DNA of 64,000 nt from Rhodobacteraceae bacterium HLUCCO18 (lineage in GTDB: Bacteria; Pseudomonadota; Alphaproteobacteria; Rhodobacterales; Rhodobacteraceae): contig LJSY01000016.1 in NCBI GenBank assembly GCA_001314805.1, positions 1 through 64,000 of the forward strand, in the 5' to 3' direction. This document shows, one piece after another, positions 26,409 through 38,597 of this stretch (positions are counted from its first letter, which is position 1; every line of letters begins with the position of its first letter). The notes beneath the pieces are model-generated. The model saw only the letters and a list, made by a program, of their open reading frames with translations. It was not told the origin of the DNA and did not search any database. The translations under genes and the position numbers were made by a program.

Positions 26409-28709
26409 ATGTCGAAATTCGGTTCCAGCCAGTCGGTCCGCCGGCTCGAGGACGCACGTTTCGTCACCGGGCACGGGCGCTACATCGACGACACCGCGCC
26501 CGAGGGCGCGTTGCGCGCCTACCTGCTTCGCAGCCCGATGGCCCATGGGCGGATCACCACCCTCGACGTCGCCGAGGCGCGGGAGGCGCCGGGCGTGGAA
26601 CTGGTGCTGACCGGGGCCGATATCGTGGCGCATGGGCTCAAGAACGCGATGAAGGGCTCGACCGTCGACAACCGGGACGGCAGCAAGGGCGCCGCGCCCG
26701 TGCGCCCGATCCTCGCCGATACCCATGTGCGCCACGTGGGCGAACCCGTAGCCTTCATCGTCGCCGAAACGCTGGCGCAGGCGCGGGACGCGGCCGAGCT
26801 GATCGAATTCGATGTCGATGACATGCCGGTCAAGCTCGACATCGCGCCGGGGGGCCAGACGCTCCATGACGCAGCCGCCGACAATGTGGCCTATGACTGG
26901 GCGCTGGGCGACGAGGCCGCGACGGAGGCCGCGCTGGCCCGGGCCGCCCATGTCGTGACGCTGACGACCCATGACAACCGCGTCATCGTCAACAGCCTCG
27001 AGCCGCGCGGCTGCTTCGCCGAGATCGAGGAGGGTCGCCTGCATGTGGCGATCAACGGGCAGGGCGTCTGGGGCCACAAGACCGACCTTGCCAGGTGGTT
27101 CGGCGTCGACGAGGCGCAACTGCGCGTCACCAACCCCGATGTCGGCGGCGGCTTCGGCATGAAGGCAATGCGCTACCCCGAGCATTTCCTCGTGGCGCTG
27201 GCCGCGCGCCAGACCGGGCGTCCCGTCCACTGGATGAGCGACCGGACCGAGGCGATGCTGTCGGACAATGCCGGCCGCGACCTCGACGTGACCTGCACGC
27301 TCGGCTTCGACGCGGATCACAGGCTGGTGGCCTACAAGGTCGACAGCCTCTCGAACCTGGGCGCCTACAACTCGCAGTTCGGGCAGAACATCCAGTCGGC
27401 GCTGTTTTCCAAGGTCCTGACCGGCACCTATGACGTGCAGACGGTGTTCTTCCGCAACCGGGGCATCTACACCAACACGATCCCCGTCGATGCCTATCGC
27501 GGCGCCGGCCGGCCCGAGGCGATCTACGCGCTGGAACGGGCCATCGATTTCGCCGCCCGCGACATGGGCGTCGATCCGCTGGAACTGCGGCGCAAGAACT
27601 TCATCCAGCCGGGCCAGTTTCCCTACAAGACGGCCAGTGGAGAGCTTTACGACGTGGGCAATTTCCCCCGTCTGCTCGACCGCGCGGCGCAGGAGGGCGA
27701 CATCGCCGGTTTCGCCACCCGGCGCGCGGCCTCCGAGGCCGGGGGCAAGCTGCGCGGCCTCGGCATCTGCTACTACATCGAGTCCATTCTCGGTGCGGCG
27801 GATGAGACCGCGACCATCGAGATCACCCGGACCGGGGCCAAGGTCTATGTCGGCACCCAGTCGAACGGGCAGGGGCACGAGACCGTCTATGCCCAGCTCC
27901 TCCATGACCAGACCGGCCTGCCGCTCGACGCGATCGAGATCGTGCAGGGCGACAGCGACCTGATCGCCACGGGCGGCGGCACCGGCGGTTCACGCTCGGT
28001 CACGGTTCAGGGAATGGCGATGCGCGCGGCCGGAGAAAGCCTTATCAAGGGGCTGACCGCGTTTCTGGAGACGGAGATGGACCTGACGGACATGAGCTTC
28101 GATGCCGAGGAAGGCGTGTTCCGCGCCCCCGGCTCGAACGTGGTCGTCACGCTGCTGGAAGCCGCCGAGAAGGCGCGCGCGGCCGGGGCGGCGGAGTTGA
28201 CCAAGGTGTCGAAGCACGAGACGCTGCCCGGGCGGTCCTATCCCAACGGGTGCCACGTGGCGGAGATCGAGATCGACCGCGAGACCGGGCAGACCCGCGT
28301 CGTGCGCTACACGGTGGTGGACGATTTCGGCAACCTGATGAACCCGATGCTGGCCGAAGGGCAGGTCCATGGCGGCGTGGCGCAGGGCATCGGACAGGCG
28401 ATCACGGAGCACGTCGTCCATGACGCGGATGGCCAGCTTCTGACCGCGACCTTCATGGATTACGCCATGCCGCGCGCCGACGACACGCCCTTCGTGGCGT
28501 TCCACACCGAACCCGTGCCGTCGATCATGAACCCGCTGGGCATGAAGGGCTGCGGCGAGGCGGGCACGGTCGGCGCGCTCGCAGCCGTGTCGAACGCGGT
28601 GCAGGACGCGCTCTGGCCGTTGGGTATCCGGCAGGTGGACATGCCGTTCACGCCATCGCGCGTCTGGGCGATGCTGAATGAAGGAGACGGGAGGGTTGCG
28701 GCAGAATAG
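26409..28709 (+). CDS. Xanthine dehydrogenase-family molybdopterin subunit (form II CoxL-like)
   Basis: A 766-residue large subunit of the molybdenum hydroxylase family. The active-site loop reads AYRGAGRPEA, the form II pattern; true CO dehydrogenase (form I) has AYxCSFR. The molybdopterin segments GGGFGMKAM and SNGQGHET and the late Glu in GMKGCGEAGTVG are present. It would hydroxylate an aldehyde or N-heterocycle. No small [2Fe-2S] or medium FAD subunit lies nearby, so partners must be elsewhere. The start follows GGAGGTAAG. The end overlaps the next gene. Confidence 0.92.
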   Translation: MSKFGSSQSVRRLEDARFVTGHGRYIDDTAPEGALRAYLLRSPMAHGRITTLDVAEAREAPGVELVLTGADIVAHGLKNAMKGSTVDNRDGSKGAAPVRPILADTHVRHVGEPVAFIVAETLAQARDAAELIEFDVDDMPVKLDIAPGGQTLHDAAADNVAYDWALGDEAATEAALARAAHVVTLTTHDNRVIVNSLEPRGCFAEIEEGRLHVAINGQGVWGHKTDLARWFGVDEAQLRVTNPDVGGGFGMKAMRYPEHFLVALAARQTGRPVHWMSDRTEAMLSDNAGRDLDVTCTLGFDADHRLVAYKVDSLSNLGAYNSQFGQNIQSALFSKVLTGTYDVQTVFFRNRGIYTNTIPVDAYRGAGRPEAIYALERAIDFAARDMGVDPLELRRKNFIQPGQFPYKTASGELYDVGNFPRLLDRAAQEGDIAGFATRRAASEAGGKLRGLGICYYIESILGAADETATIEITRTGAKVYVGTQSNGQGHETVYAQLLHDQTGLPLDAIEIVQGDSDLIATGGGTGGSRSVTVQGMAMRAAGESLIKGLTAFLETEMDLTDMSFDAEEGVFRAPGSNVVVTLLEAAEKARAAGAAELTKVSKHETLPGRSYPNGCHVAEIEIDRETGQTRVVRYTVVDDFGNLMNPMLAEGQVHGGVAQGIGQAITEHVVHDADGQLLTATFMDYAMPRADDTPFVAFHTEPVPSIMNPLGMKGCGEAGTVGALAAVSNAVQDALWPLGIRQVDMPFTPSRVWAMLNEGDGRVAAE

Positions 28710-29763
28710 GGGCCTCTGGACCCGGCTTGCCGGGTATCGGTCGCGGGCGCCCCGGCTGCCCGATGTGCGTCCGCCGCACACCCATGTCGTCTTGCTCGAT
28801 GGCACCATGTCGTCGCTGAAACCGGGCTGCGAGACGAATATTGGCCTCACCTACCGCCTGCTGTCGGACCTGCCACGAGACGCGCATCTGACGCTCTACT
28901 ATGAGCCGGGCATCCAGTGGCGCGGGGTGCGGCGCGCCCACGAGGTGATCGCGGGTGTGGGCATCAACCGGCAGATCCGGCGCGCCTACCTGTTCCTGGC
29001 GCGCAATTACCGGCCCGGGGACAGGGTGGTCCTGATGGGCTATTCGCGCGGCGCCTATGCGGTGCGGTCGCTGGCGGGCCTGATTGACCGGATGGGCCTG
29101 CTCAGGACCGCGCAGATCGACGAGGAGACGCTCGACCGTGTCTACGATCTCTACCGCAACGCACCCGAGAGCCCACAGGCGCGCGCGCTCAGGGATGCAC
29201 GCTGCCACACCCATGTGGAGGTCGCCTTTCTGGGTGTCTACGACACGGTGCGCGCGCTGGGCATCCGCTGGCCGATCCTCTGGCGGTTCGCGGCCATGCC
29301 GCACCCCTACCATTCCCATGCGTTGGGGCCGTCGACCTGCGTGGCGCGCCATGCGCTCGCCCTCGACGAGACGCGGGACGCCTATGCGCCGGTGCTCTGG
29401 GACGTGGCGCCCGAGCTTGCGGCCAGCGGCGCGGTGCAGCAGATGTGGTTTCGCGGCGCCCATGGAGATGTGGGCGGGCAGCTGGACGGCTACACGCCCG
29501 CACGGCCGCTGGCGAACATCGCGCTTGTCTGGATGCTGGCGGAGGCCGAGACCGCCGGCCTGCCGCTCCCGCCGCTCTGGCGGACGCGCTACATCACCGA
29601 CGCCGAGGCCCCGGCCAGCGGGACCCGGCGCGGGGCCGGACGACTGTTCATCGCGCGGCGCGCGCGCAAGGTGGGCCTCGATCCGTCCGAACGCCTGCAC
29701 CCGACCGCACGCGCTGCCGCTACCGCTCGCGGCGTGCGGATGCCCGATGCCGCGCCCGCCTGA
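28678..29763 (+). CDS. DUF2235 alpha/beta-hydrolase-like protein
   Basis: A 361-residue protein. HVVLLDGT opens the DUF2235 domain and LMGYSRGAYAVRSLAG is the nucleophile elbow (G-x-S-x-G). FLGVYDTVRALG and the WFRGAHGDVGG segment give the probable Asp and His. Members include type VI phospholipase effectors and uncharacterised hydrolases; no T6SS genes are visible. The ATG at 28678 lies inside the preceding gene. A TTG at 28696, with AAGGAG nine bases upstream, is an equally good start. Confidence 0.85.
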   Translation: MKETGGLRQNRGLWTRLAGYRSRAPRLPDVRPPHTHVVLLDGTMSSLKPGCETNIGLTYRLLSDLPRDAHLTLYYEPGIQWRGVRRAHEVIAGVGINRQIRRAYLFLARNYRPGDRVVLMGYSRGAYAVRSLAGLIDRMGLLRTAQIDEETLDRVYDLYRNAPESPQARALRDARCHTHVEVAFLGVYDTVRALGIRWPILWRFAAMPHPYHSHALGPSTCVARHALALDETRDAYAPVLWDVAPELAASGAVQQMWFRGAHGDVGGQLDGYTPARPLANIALVWMLAEAETAGLPLPPLWRTRYITDAEAPASGTRRGAGRLFIARRARKVGLDPSERLHPTARAAATARGVRMPDAAPA

Positions 29764-29772
29764 GCGCTTCGG

Positions 29773-32214
29773 TCAACCGCCGCCCGGCTTGGCGCGCAGG
29801 GTCGGGTCGGCGGTCGTGGGGTTCTCGGGCCAGGGGTGTCTGGGATATTGCGCGCGCATGTCCTTGCGCACATCGGCATAGGACCCCGCCCAGAAACCGG
29901 GAAGGTCCGTCGTCACCTGGATCGGGCGGCTCGCAGGCGACAGGAGCACCATGCGGATCGGCAGCCGTTCCGGCCCGACCGTCGGGTGCCGGGTGGTGCC
30001 CAGAACCTCCTGCAGCCGCACCGCGATCTCCGGGGCGTCCCCGCCATAGTCGATGGCGAGCTTGCGGCCCAGCGGCGTCGTCCAGTGCTGCGGCGCGAGC
30101 CGGTCCACATCTGCCATCCCCTGCCAGCCGACAAAGGCGCGGAGCGCCTCGGCGGGATCGAACCGCGCCAGACCGGCGGCATCCCGGATACCGGCGAGAT
30201 AGGGCACGGCCCAATCCTCCAGCCGGTCGAGCAGCGCTTCGTCCGACACATCGGCCACCCCGGCATAGCGGATGCGCGCCCGCAGAAGCCGCGCCGCCCG
30301 GCTCCAACCCAGAGCATCGAGCCCGAGGCTCCGGATCCCCTCGCAGAGCGCGCGGGCAACGGCCTCGGGGGGCGGGTCGTCCCACCGGCGGTCGTCGAGG
30401 ATGAGCGCGTCCAGCATCTCCTGCCGTCGCGCTTCGACGCGGCTCAAGCGCGTGGACCAGTGGCAGGTCTCGCGCCACGCGATGCGGCCGCCATGGACGG
30501 CCCGCAGTTCCGCCTCGGTCAGGGCCAGAGCGCCGCGGATGCGCGCCTCGCGCCGGTCGCCGTCGAGGTCGGTGACGACGATGAGGCGCAGCGCGCCCAT
30601 CGGGTCGCCCTCGGGCATCGCCGCGCCGCTGCCACCCGACAGGAGGTAGCGCGGCGCATCGCCCGTGCGGCGCAGGCCGATCCGGTCGGGATAGGCGAGC
30701 GAGGCTTGCGCGCCGGGGCTGAGGTCGGGGCCCGCCTCGCGCCGTTTGAGCCGCTTGGCCTCCTCCCGGATGCGGGCGATCACGCCGGCATCGGCCCTTG
30801 GGTCGCGCTGATCGAGCGCGCGCAGCCGTGGCATGAGGTCGACGCCCACACCGGACCCGCGCATGGGGTCGCGCTCGGCGAGAGCCGCGGCGAGCCGTGC
30901 CGACCCCGCACCGCCCCGCCGGACCAGATGGCCCAGCCGCGGGTGAAGCGGCAGCCGCACGAGGTCGCGCCCATGCGTCGTGATCCGGCCCTCGTCGTCC
31001 ACGGCGCCCAGCGCGGCCAGCAGGGCACGGGCCTCCGCCAAGGCCTTTTCGGACGGCGGCGTGAGAAACCGCAGCCCCTCGGCCCCGCCCCATTGCGCCA
31101 GTTCCAGCGCGAGGCCCGCGAGGTCCGCGACCTCGATCTCGGCTGGCGCGAAGGCCGGGCGCGCGCCGTCCTGCCCCCGTGTCCAGAGCCGGTAGCAGGT
31201 GCCCGGCGCGGTCCGTCCCGCGCGGCCTCGGCGCTGCTCGGCCTCGGCGCGGCTGACATCCTCGGTCACAAGGCGGCTCATGCCGCGTGCGGGGTCGAAG
31301 CGCGCGCGCCGCGCCTTGCCGCCGTCGACGACGATGCGCACGTCCTCGATGGTCAGAGAGGTCTCGGCGATGGATGTGGCGAGCACCAGCTTGCGCCCCG
31401 CAGGCTCCGGCCGGATCGCGGCGCGTTGCTCGGCAAACGGCAGCGCGCCGTAGAGCGGCCGGACATGCGCGTCACCGGGCAGGCGGGGCGCGACCAGCCG
31501 TGCCACGCGCCGTATCTCGGCCTCCCCGGGCAGGAAGGCGAGGCAACTGCCTTCGCCCTCACCCATCGCGCGCAGGATCAGGTCGGCCATCGCGGCGTCC
31601 CAGCGCGTGTCCGGCCCGGGTGCGCGGTCGAGCCATCGCGTTTCCACGGGGAAGGCGCGCCCCTCCGACGAGATCATGGGTGCGCCGTCGAGCATCTCCG
31701 CCACCGGGCCCGCGTCGAGCGTGGCCGACATCACGAGGATACGCAGGTCCGGGCGCAGGGCCTCCCGCGCTTCCCATGCCAGCGCGAGGCCCAGATCGGC
31801 GTTGAGCGAGCGTTCGTGGAACTCGTCGAAGATGACCGTGCCGATGCCGGGCAGGTCGGGCGCGTCCTGCACCATCCGGGTCAGGATGCCCTCGGTCACG
31901 ACCTCGATGCGCGTGGCGGCCGAGACCTTCGCCTCCCCCCGGATGCGGTAGCCCACCGTCTCGCCACAGCGCTCGCCCAGCATCTCGGCCATGCGCTCGG
32001 CGGCGGCGCGCGCGGCAAGGCGGCGCGGCTCCAGCATCACGATGCGCCCAGTCGCGCCCGCAGCCAGCAGGGCGGGCGGCACGCCTGTCGTCTTGCCCGC
32101 GCCCGGCGGGGCTTGCAGCACGGCCCGTCCGGCCGTGTCCAGCGCCCCGATGAGACGCTGGAGGACATCGCCGATGGGCAGGGCCAAGGCTCGGTCTCGC
32201 GTGAAATTTCGCAC
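29773..32214 (-). CDS. hrpB: ATP-dependent helicase HrpB
   Basis: A DEAH/RHA-type helicase of about 813 residues. [17 protein letters not shown] is motif I, the DEAH-box variant DEFHERS is motif [13 protein letters not shown] is motif III, and [11 protein letters not shown] is motif VI. A C-terminal HrpB domain ends near [15 protein letters not shown]. The role of HrpB is poorly defined. The start is uncertain: GTG at 32214 gives the family's usual short N-terminus, TTG at 32187 is possible, and the open frame continues to 32331. It is divergent from meaB. Confidence 0.93.
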   Translation of the reverse strand: MRNFTRDRALALPIGDVLQRLIGALDTAGRAVLQAPPGAGKTTGVPPALLAAGATGRIVMLEPRRLAARAAAERMAEMLGERCGETVGYRIRGEAKVSAATRIEVVTEGILTRMVQDAPDLPGIGTVIFDEFHERSLNADLGLALAWEAREALRPDLRILVMSATLDAGPVAEMLDGAPMISSEGRAFPVETRWLDRAPGPDTRWDAAMADLILRAMGEGEGSCLAFLPGEAEIRRVARLVAPRLPGDAHVRPLYGALPFAEQRAAIRPEPAGRKLVLATSIAETSLTIEDVRIVVDGGKARRARFDPARGMSRLVTEDVSRAEAEQRRGRAGRTAPGTCYRLWTRGQDGARPAFAPAEIEVADLAGLALELAQWGGAEGLRFLTPPSEKALAEARALLAALGAVDDEGRITTHGRDLVRLPLHPRLGHLVRRGGAGSARLAAALAERDPMRGSGVGVDLMPRLRALDQRDPRADAGVIARIREEAKRLKRREAGPDLSPGAQASLAYPDRIGLRRTGDAPRYLLSGGSGAAMPEGDPMGALRLIVVTDLDGDRREARIRGALALTEAELRAVHGGRIAWRETCHWSTRLSRVEARRQEMLDALILDDRRWDDPPPEAVARALCEGIRSLGLDALGWSRAARLLRARIRYAGVADVSDEALLDRLEDWAVPYLAGIRDAAGLARFDPAEALRAFVGWQGMADVDRLAPQHWTTPLGRKLAIDYGGDAPEIAVRLQEVLGTTRHPTVGPERLPIRMVLLSPASRPIQVTTDLPGFWAGSYADVRKDMRAQYPRHPWPENPTTADPTLRAKPGGG

Positions 32215-32403
32215 CGGGCCATAGATCGACGCCGCGCTCGCCTCGGTCAACTCCCAAAGCCTGCCTTGCCCGCGCAGGGCGCAATACGCCCGTTCAAGGA
32301 ACAAGTGGGGGCAGGTGGGCTGGACAGGCACCGACGGTTGCGGTCAAACGTGGGTCGCGCGGCACATATCCGGCGCCCTCAAGACGGCGAAGACGAAGGT
32401 TCC

Positions 32404-33381
32404 ATGACCGAAACTGAAATGCTTTCCGACCGTATCCTCGCCGGTGACCGCCGCGCGCTGGCACGCGCCGTGACGCTTGTCGAAAGCACGCGGGCCGATC
32501 ACCGGGCGAAGGCCACGGCGCTTCTGGAGGTGCTGCGCCGAGCGGGTCGGCAGGCGCTCAGGATCGGGATGTCGGGGACGCCGGGCGTGGGCAAATCCAC
32601 CTTCATCGAGGCCTTCGGCATGATGCTGATCGAGCAGGGGCTCAGGGTGGCCGTGCTGGCGGTCGATCCGTCCTCGGCGCGGTCGGGCGGCTCGATCCTC
32701 GGCGACAAGACGCGGATGGAGCGGCTTTCGCGCGAGAAGGGGGCGTTCATCCGGCCCTCGCCCGCGTCCTCGCAACTGGGCGGCGTGGCGCGGCGCACGC
32801 GCGAGGCGGTGGCGCTTTGCGAAGCGGCGGGGTTCGACGTGGTGCTGATCGAGACGGTCGGCGTCGGTCAGTCCGAGACCATGGTGGCGCAGATGTGCGA
32901 CCTTTTCGTGCTGCTGCTGGCGCCGGCGGGGGGCGACGAGTTGCAGGGCGTCAAGCGCGGCATCATGGAAATGGCGGACCTGATCCTCGTCAACAAGGCC
33001 GATGGCGATCTGAAGGCCGCGGCCACGCGGACCGTGGCGGATTACGCGGGTGCGCTGCGGCTTTTGCGCAAGCGCCCGCAGGACCCCGAGGGGTTTCCCA
33101 AGGCGCTGCCGGTTTCGGCGGTGACGGGTGCGGGGCTCGACGCGGCCTGGGCCGAGATGCAGACGCTGGCGGGCTGGCGCCAGGACATCGGCTGGTGGGA
33201 CCGCACGCGGGCGGATCAGGCGACCCGCTGGTTCGAGGAGGAGGTGCGCGACGGCCTGCTTCGGCGCCTGTCCCGTCCGGAGATCCGGGCGCTGATGGCC
33301 GCCCGGGCCGCAGCCGTCGCCCGCGGCGAAATCAGCCCGGAGGCGGCCGCCGATGAGGTGCTGGCGCGGGTGACCGGCTAG
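32404..33381 (+). CDS. meaB: Methylmalonyl-CoA mutase-associated GTPase MeaB
   Basis: A 325-residue G3E-family GTPase that protects and reloads methylmalonyl-CoA mutase with adenosylcobalamin. The P-loop is GTPGVGKS at about 58-65. [19 protein letters not shown] is the family signature, [12 protein letters not shown] is the switch region, and LVNKADGD gives NKxD. No mutase gene is in the window, so its partner lies elsewhere. The ATG at 32404 has GAAGG seven bases upstream. Confidence 0.93.
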   Translation: MTETEMLSDRILAGDRRALARAVTLVESTRADHRAKATALLEVLRRAGRQALRIGMSGTPGVGKSTFIEAFGMMLIEQGLRVAVLAVDPSSARSGGSILGDKTRMERLSREKGAFIRPSPASSQLGGVARRTREAVALCEAAGFDVVLIETVGVGQSETMVAQMCDLFVLLLAPAGGDELQGVKRGIMEMADLILVNKADGDLKAAATRTVADYAGALRLLRKRPQDPEGFPKALPVSAVTGAGLDAAWAEMQTLAGWRQDIGWWDRTRADQATRWFEEEVRDGLLRRLSRPEIRALMAARAAAVARGEISPEAAADEVLARVTG

Positions 33382-33433
33382 GCGGGGGAACCGCGAGCGG
33401 CGCGGCCGCGTTCCTCCGGCGAAGGAGGACACC

Positions 33434-33640
33434 ATGACCCAGCGCAACGACGATCCCCTCACCGGACCCGGCACCACGTCCGACCCCAATCAGGCCGACC
33501 GAACGGGCCTTCCGGGCCGCAAGAAATTCACCAAGGTACCCGATGAGCCCAAGGGCCCGCCCCAGCGCAACGATCACCCGGCCAGCGGCCCGGGCACGAC
33601 GGACGATCCCAACATGTCGACCAATGTCGATCTGGACTGA
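33434..33640 (+). CDS. Small disordered protein with an internal repeat
   Basis: A 68-residue protein with a strong ribosome site (GAAGGAGGACACC) before the ATG. It contains two near-copies of one motif: QRNDDPLTGPGTTSDPN near the N-terminus and QRNDHPASGPGTTDDPN near the C-terminus, separated by a Lys-rich linker. It has no hydrophobic segment and is rich in Pro, Gly, Asp and Asn, so it is probably unstructured. No family is recognised. It lies between meaB and hlyU with its own 52-base gap. Confidence 0.7.
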   Translation: MTQRNDDPLTGPGTTSDPNQADRTGLPGRKKFTKVPDEPKGPPQRNDHPASGPGTTDDPNMSTNVDLD

Positions 33641-33663
33641 TCCGGCGCGGCTGGCGGATGGGC

Positions 33664-33936
33664 CTATCCGAACAACCGCTCGCCCTGTTCGTCGATGATC
33701 TGCCGGGCCTTGAGCAGCGTGATCCGCTCGGCTTCGTCCCTTGACTGGATCAGGTCGGCGCGCAGGAAGCGGTGGACCTTCACCTCGCCGCCCATTTCCT
33801 TCTCGATGCGGCCCGCGATGCGGAAGCCGCCAGAGTCCGCTTGCGGCTCGGGGAAGATGCGGAAGTCCTTGTAGACCTCGGGTTCCGGCTCCGGCGTTCC
33901 GCCACTGCCGCCGAAGAGCCTCGAAAAGAGGGACAT
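33664..33936 (-). CDS. HlyU family protein
   Basis: A 90-residue protein. After a short, basic N-terminus (MSLFSRLFGG) and an acidic linker, YKDFRIFPEPQ, GFRIAGRIEKE and VHRFLRADLIQSRDEA match the HlyU family. HlyU was named for a haemolysin activator in Vibrio, but many alphaproteobacterial members lack a known target, so the regulator label is tentative. It converges on the small repeat protein. Confidence 0.8.
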   Translation of the reverse strand: MSLFSRLFGGSGGTPEPEPEVYKDFRIFPEPQADSGGFRIAGRIEKEMGGEVKVHRFLRADLIQSRDEAERITLLKARQIIDEQGERLFG

Positions 33937-34007
33937 GGGCGCGCTCCGTTCTCGTGTGTTGCGCGCGAGCCTAACGGCGCCGCGCCCTCAGGTGAAGGGG
34001 GCTGCGA

Positions 34008-34250
34008 TCAGCCCACGGGCCTGCGCCCGACGGTGAGCTTCAACGCCAGAAGCAGCCACGGCGCGGCGTGCATCGCGAGATCGAGAATGTCGATGGTCTG
34101 CGTCAGCTCTCCGGCCGCGAGCATTTTGAGCTTTTCCCAGATATGCGGCTCAGGGACGAAGGGTGCCAGGCCGAGCGTGAGGCTGGCGATGAGCAGGACG
34201 CTGAGCGGCAGGGCGTCGAGAAGGCGGCGGAGCGCGGTCATTGTGGTCAT
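34008..34250 (-). CDS. Small membrane protein
   Basis: An 80-residue protein with a hydrophobic segment near residues 10-30 (LPLSVLLIASLTLGLAPFVP) and a second near 60-75 (HAAPWLLLALKLTVG). Between them lies PHIWEKLKMLAAGEL. Similar short proteins are sometimes labelled RND transporter, a name not supported by their size. The ATG at 34250 is chosen; a longer frame begins at 34283. It follows rpoD on the same strand by 77 bases, with a hairpin in the gap. Confidence 0.65.
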   Translation of the reverse strand: MTTMTALRRLLDALPLSVLLIASLTLGLAPFVPEPHIWEKLKMLAAGELTQTIDILDLAMHAAPWLLLALKLTVGRRPVG

Positions 34251-34264
34251 GCCTAGGAGACTAG

Positions 34265-34284
34265 GGTGGGCAATGCTGCCCACC
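34265..34284 (-). repeat. Hairpin between rpoD and the small membrane protein gene
   Basis: GGTGGGCA (34265-34272) and TGCCCACC (34277-34284) form an eight-pair stem with a four-base loop. No T-run follows on the minus strand, so it is a weak terminator or a processing hairpin downstream of rpoD. Confidence 0.45.
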
Positions 34285-34327
34285 TTCGTGTCGGTCGTCG
34301 CGGTGTGGTGGTGGGCAGAATGCCAGC

Positions 34328-36313
<1,986 letters not shown>

Positions 36314-36387
36314 CGGCAATATCCTTTCGAGCTGGGCATCTGGCGGGTGCGAGGCCGCCTTACCCTTGCATCTGCATCCACATGTAA

Positions 36388-36406
36388 TGCGAATCAGTGA
36401 TTCGCA
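36388..36406. repeat. Palindrome in the dnaG-rpoD gap
   Basis: TGCGAATCA and its complement flank one base (36388-36406) in the 103-base gap between the dnaG stop and the rpoD start. It may be an operator or a transcript-processing hairpin. No T-run follows on the minus strand. Confidence 0.5.
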
Positions 36407-36416
36407 AAGGCCGTCG

Positions 36417-38348
36417 TCAGCTTTTCTTCGCTTGCCCTGCCTTGTTTAGCAACTCGTGGAACGCAGCACGGGCTTCGGGTGTGTCCCCGAACTGCTCACT
36501 TGGCCGATTCGCGTGCGGCGACATGGCCGCGTGTCTGTTGTTGACCGCCTGTCTCAGCCTGAACGCCAGGGTGCTGTCCTCTTCGACCGCGCCGTCGGCA
36601 ACGTCATGGGTCGCTTCGTTCAACTCGCTCTCCCACGCCTGCGCCGCCGCCTGTTTGGTCAGTTCTTCCTCCAGGCATGTCCGCGCCGCGTCGATGTCCT
36701 CGGCGTGGCCCGACAGGAACGGTGTGATCCGCAGATGGCCCATCGCCTCGAGGCTTTCAAGGGTTGCGATATGTCCGTTTCGCGCAAGTTCCGCGCGCAG
36801 CCCCTCGCGGCTGCGCTCGCCGGTGGCCAGCAGGAACAGCGCCAGCGATGCGACGGCACGATCCGATGGCTCCAACCGCTCGATCCGGCCCTCGAACTCG
36901 TCGATCAGCGCGGGATAGCGGCAGAGCGTGGTCAGGATCAGCGCCATGCGAAGCGACTCGCCGCTCAGCTGGCCGGCCAGCGCGCGGGTGGAGGCGAGCG
37001 GGGCGACAGGGGCCTCGGCGAAGCCGCGCCGGCCCTTGGACCACCGGCTGCCAAGGTCGTTGCGTGCGCGGAACAGTTCCCGGCGGAAGACGGCGAGCGC
37101 CTCGCCGTAGTGCCGCTGGAGCGACTGGTTCTTGATCAGACCGATGGCGGTGCGCAGGCGGACATCCAGCCCGGCGCGTCGTTCGGGCGTGTCGAAGCTC
37201 TGACCCTCCGTCTCCCGGCGCCAGAGTAGCCTGACCAGAGGCTCGGCACTGTCGATCGCCTGCTGCATGGCCGATGGCCCGCGTGCGCGGATCAGGTCGT
37301 CGGGGTCCTGCCCCTCGGGCAGGATGGCGAAACGCAGCGACCGGTCGTGGCCCAGATGGGGCAACGCGAGGTCGACTAGCCGCATCGCGGCGCCCAGTCC
37401 GGCCTTGTCCCCGTCCAGCGCGATGACGGGTTCCGGCGAGATACGCCAGAGCATCTGCAGCTGTTCCTCGGTGATCGCGGTGCCCAAGGGGGCGACGGCC
37501 GCTTCGAAGCCCGCGGCCACCAGCGCGATCACGTCCATGTAGCCCTCGGCCACGACAAGCGGCTGCCCCTGCCCGGCGGCGCTGCGGGCGGGCCCGTGAT
37601 TGTAGAGCGCGCGGCCCTTGTCGAAGAGCGGGGTTTCGCGGCTGTTGAGGTACTTGGCGCGCGCATTGGGGTCCATGGCGCGGCCGCCGAAGCCGATGCA
37701 GCGCCCGCGCGGGTCGCGGATCGGGAACATGATCCGGTCGCGGAAGGCGTCATAGGGCGCGCCGCCGTCGTCGGGCCGCGTCGCCAGACCGGCCTCGATG
37801 ACATGGTCGGTCGGGATGCCCTTGGCCACGAGCGCCTGATGGGTGGCATTGCGGGCGCCGGGCGCGAAGCCGATCTCGAAGCGGTCGAGAATCGGTTGGG
37901 TCAGGCCCCGGCGTTCGAGATAGGCCCGCGCCTCGGCCGCCGCTTGTGTCTTGAGCTGCAAGCGGAAATAGCCGACGGCGGCCTCGGTGGCCTTCGCAAG
38001 CTCGGTGGCGCGGTCGGCCTTTTCCGCGGCCTTCGGGTCGCGCGCGGGCATCGGCATGCCGGCATCGCGCGCCAGCAGTTCGACCGCCTCCATGAAGCCC
38101 ACGTTCTCGGTTTCCTGCACGAAGCTGACGAGGTCCCCCTTCGCATGGCAGCCGAAGCAGTAGTAGAAGCCCTTGCGGTCATCCACATGAAAACTGGCGG
38201 TTTTTTCCTGATGGAAGGGGCAGGGCGCCCACATGTCGCCCTTGGCCTGGTTCGACTTGCGGCGGTCCCACATGACCTTGCGGCCCACCACCTGCGAGAG
38301 CGAGACGCGGGTCTTCAATTCGTCGAGGAAACCGGGGGGCAAGCTCAT
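36417..38348 (-). CDS. dnaG: DNA primase
   Basis: A 643-residue primase that makes RNA primers at the replication fork. The N-terminal zinc-binding domain has Cys43, His46, Cys64 and Cys67 (CPFH and CFGCHAKGD). The TOPRIM domain includes [16 protein letters not shown] and [12 protein letters not shown] with the metal-binding acidic residues. The C-terminal helicase-binding part is more divergent. The ATG at 38348 (MSLPPGF) has no clear ribosome site. The order dnaG then rpoD is conserved across many bacteria. Confidence 0.96.
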   Translation of the reverse strand: MSLPPGFLDELKTRVSLSQVVGRKVMWDRRKSNQAKGDMWAPCPFHQEKTASFHVDDRKGFYYCFGCHAKGDLVSFVQETENVGFMEAVELLARDAGMPMPARDPKAAEKADRATELAKATEAAVGYFRLQLKTQAAAEARAYLERRGLTQPILDRFEIGFAPGARNATHQALVAKGIPTDHVIEAGLATRPDDGGAPYDAFRDRIMFPIRDPRGRCIGFGGRAMDPNARAKYLNSRETPLFDKGRALYNHGPARSAAGQGQPLVVAEGYMDVIALVAAGFEAAVAPLGTAITEEQLQMLWRISPEPVIALDGDKAGLGAAMRLVDLALPHLGHDRSLRFAILPEGQDPDDLIRARGPSAMQQAIDSAEPLVRLLWRRETEGQSFDTPERRAGLDVRLRTAIGLIKNQSLQRHYGEALAVFRRELFRARNDLGSRWSKGRRGFAEAPVAPLASTRALAGQLSGESLRMALILTTLCRYPALIDEFEGRIERLEPSDRAVASLALFLLATGERSREGLRAELARNGHIATLESLEAMGHLRITPFLSGHAEDIDAARTCLEEELTKQAAAQAWESELNEATHDVADGAVEEDSTLAFRLRQAVNNRHAAMSPHANRPSEQFGDTPEARAAFHELLNKAGQAKKS

Positions 38349-38597
38349 GGCGGCCAATATCGGCCGGCAATGAGCCCCTGTCCAGCGCCTCCCCGCGCTG
38401 CCGGCGGGAAATGACCCTGAAGATGTCGCCGGGCACCCATGCAGGCGCCGCAGTTGCGCGGCAGAACCGTGACGGTTGCGTACCGAGTTGCCCTGTAAAC
38501 CGGTCGCGTTGCCCGTCGCCGATGCGGCCTCTCCTGTCCCGCATCGGGTCGGGTGGCGCGATGCCGCTCGCCGGCGATTGCCCGTTAATGGCGCCTG

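Noticed and set aside
29836-32403. Very long plus-strand open frame leading into meaB
   Set aside because: It is antisense to hrpB; only the part from 32404 matches a family (MeaB).
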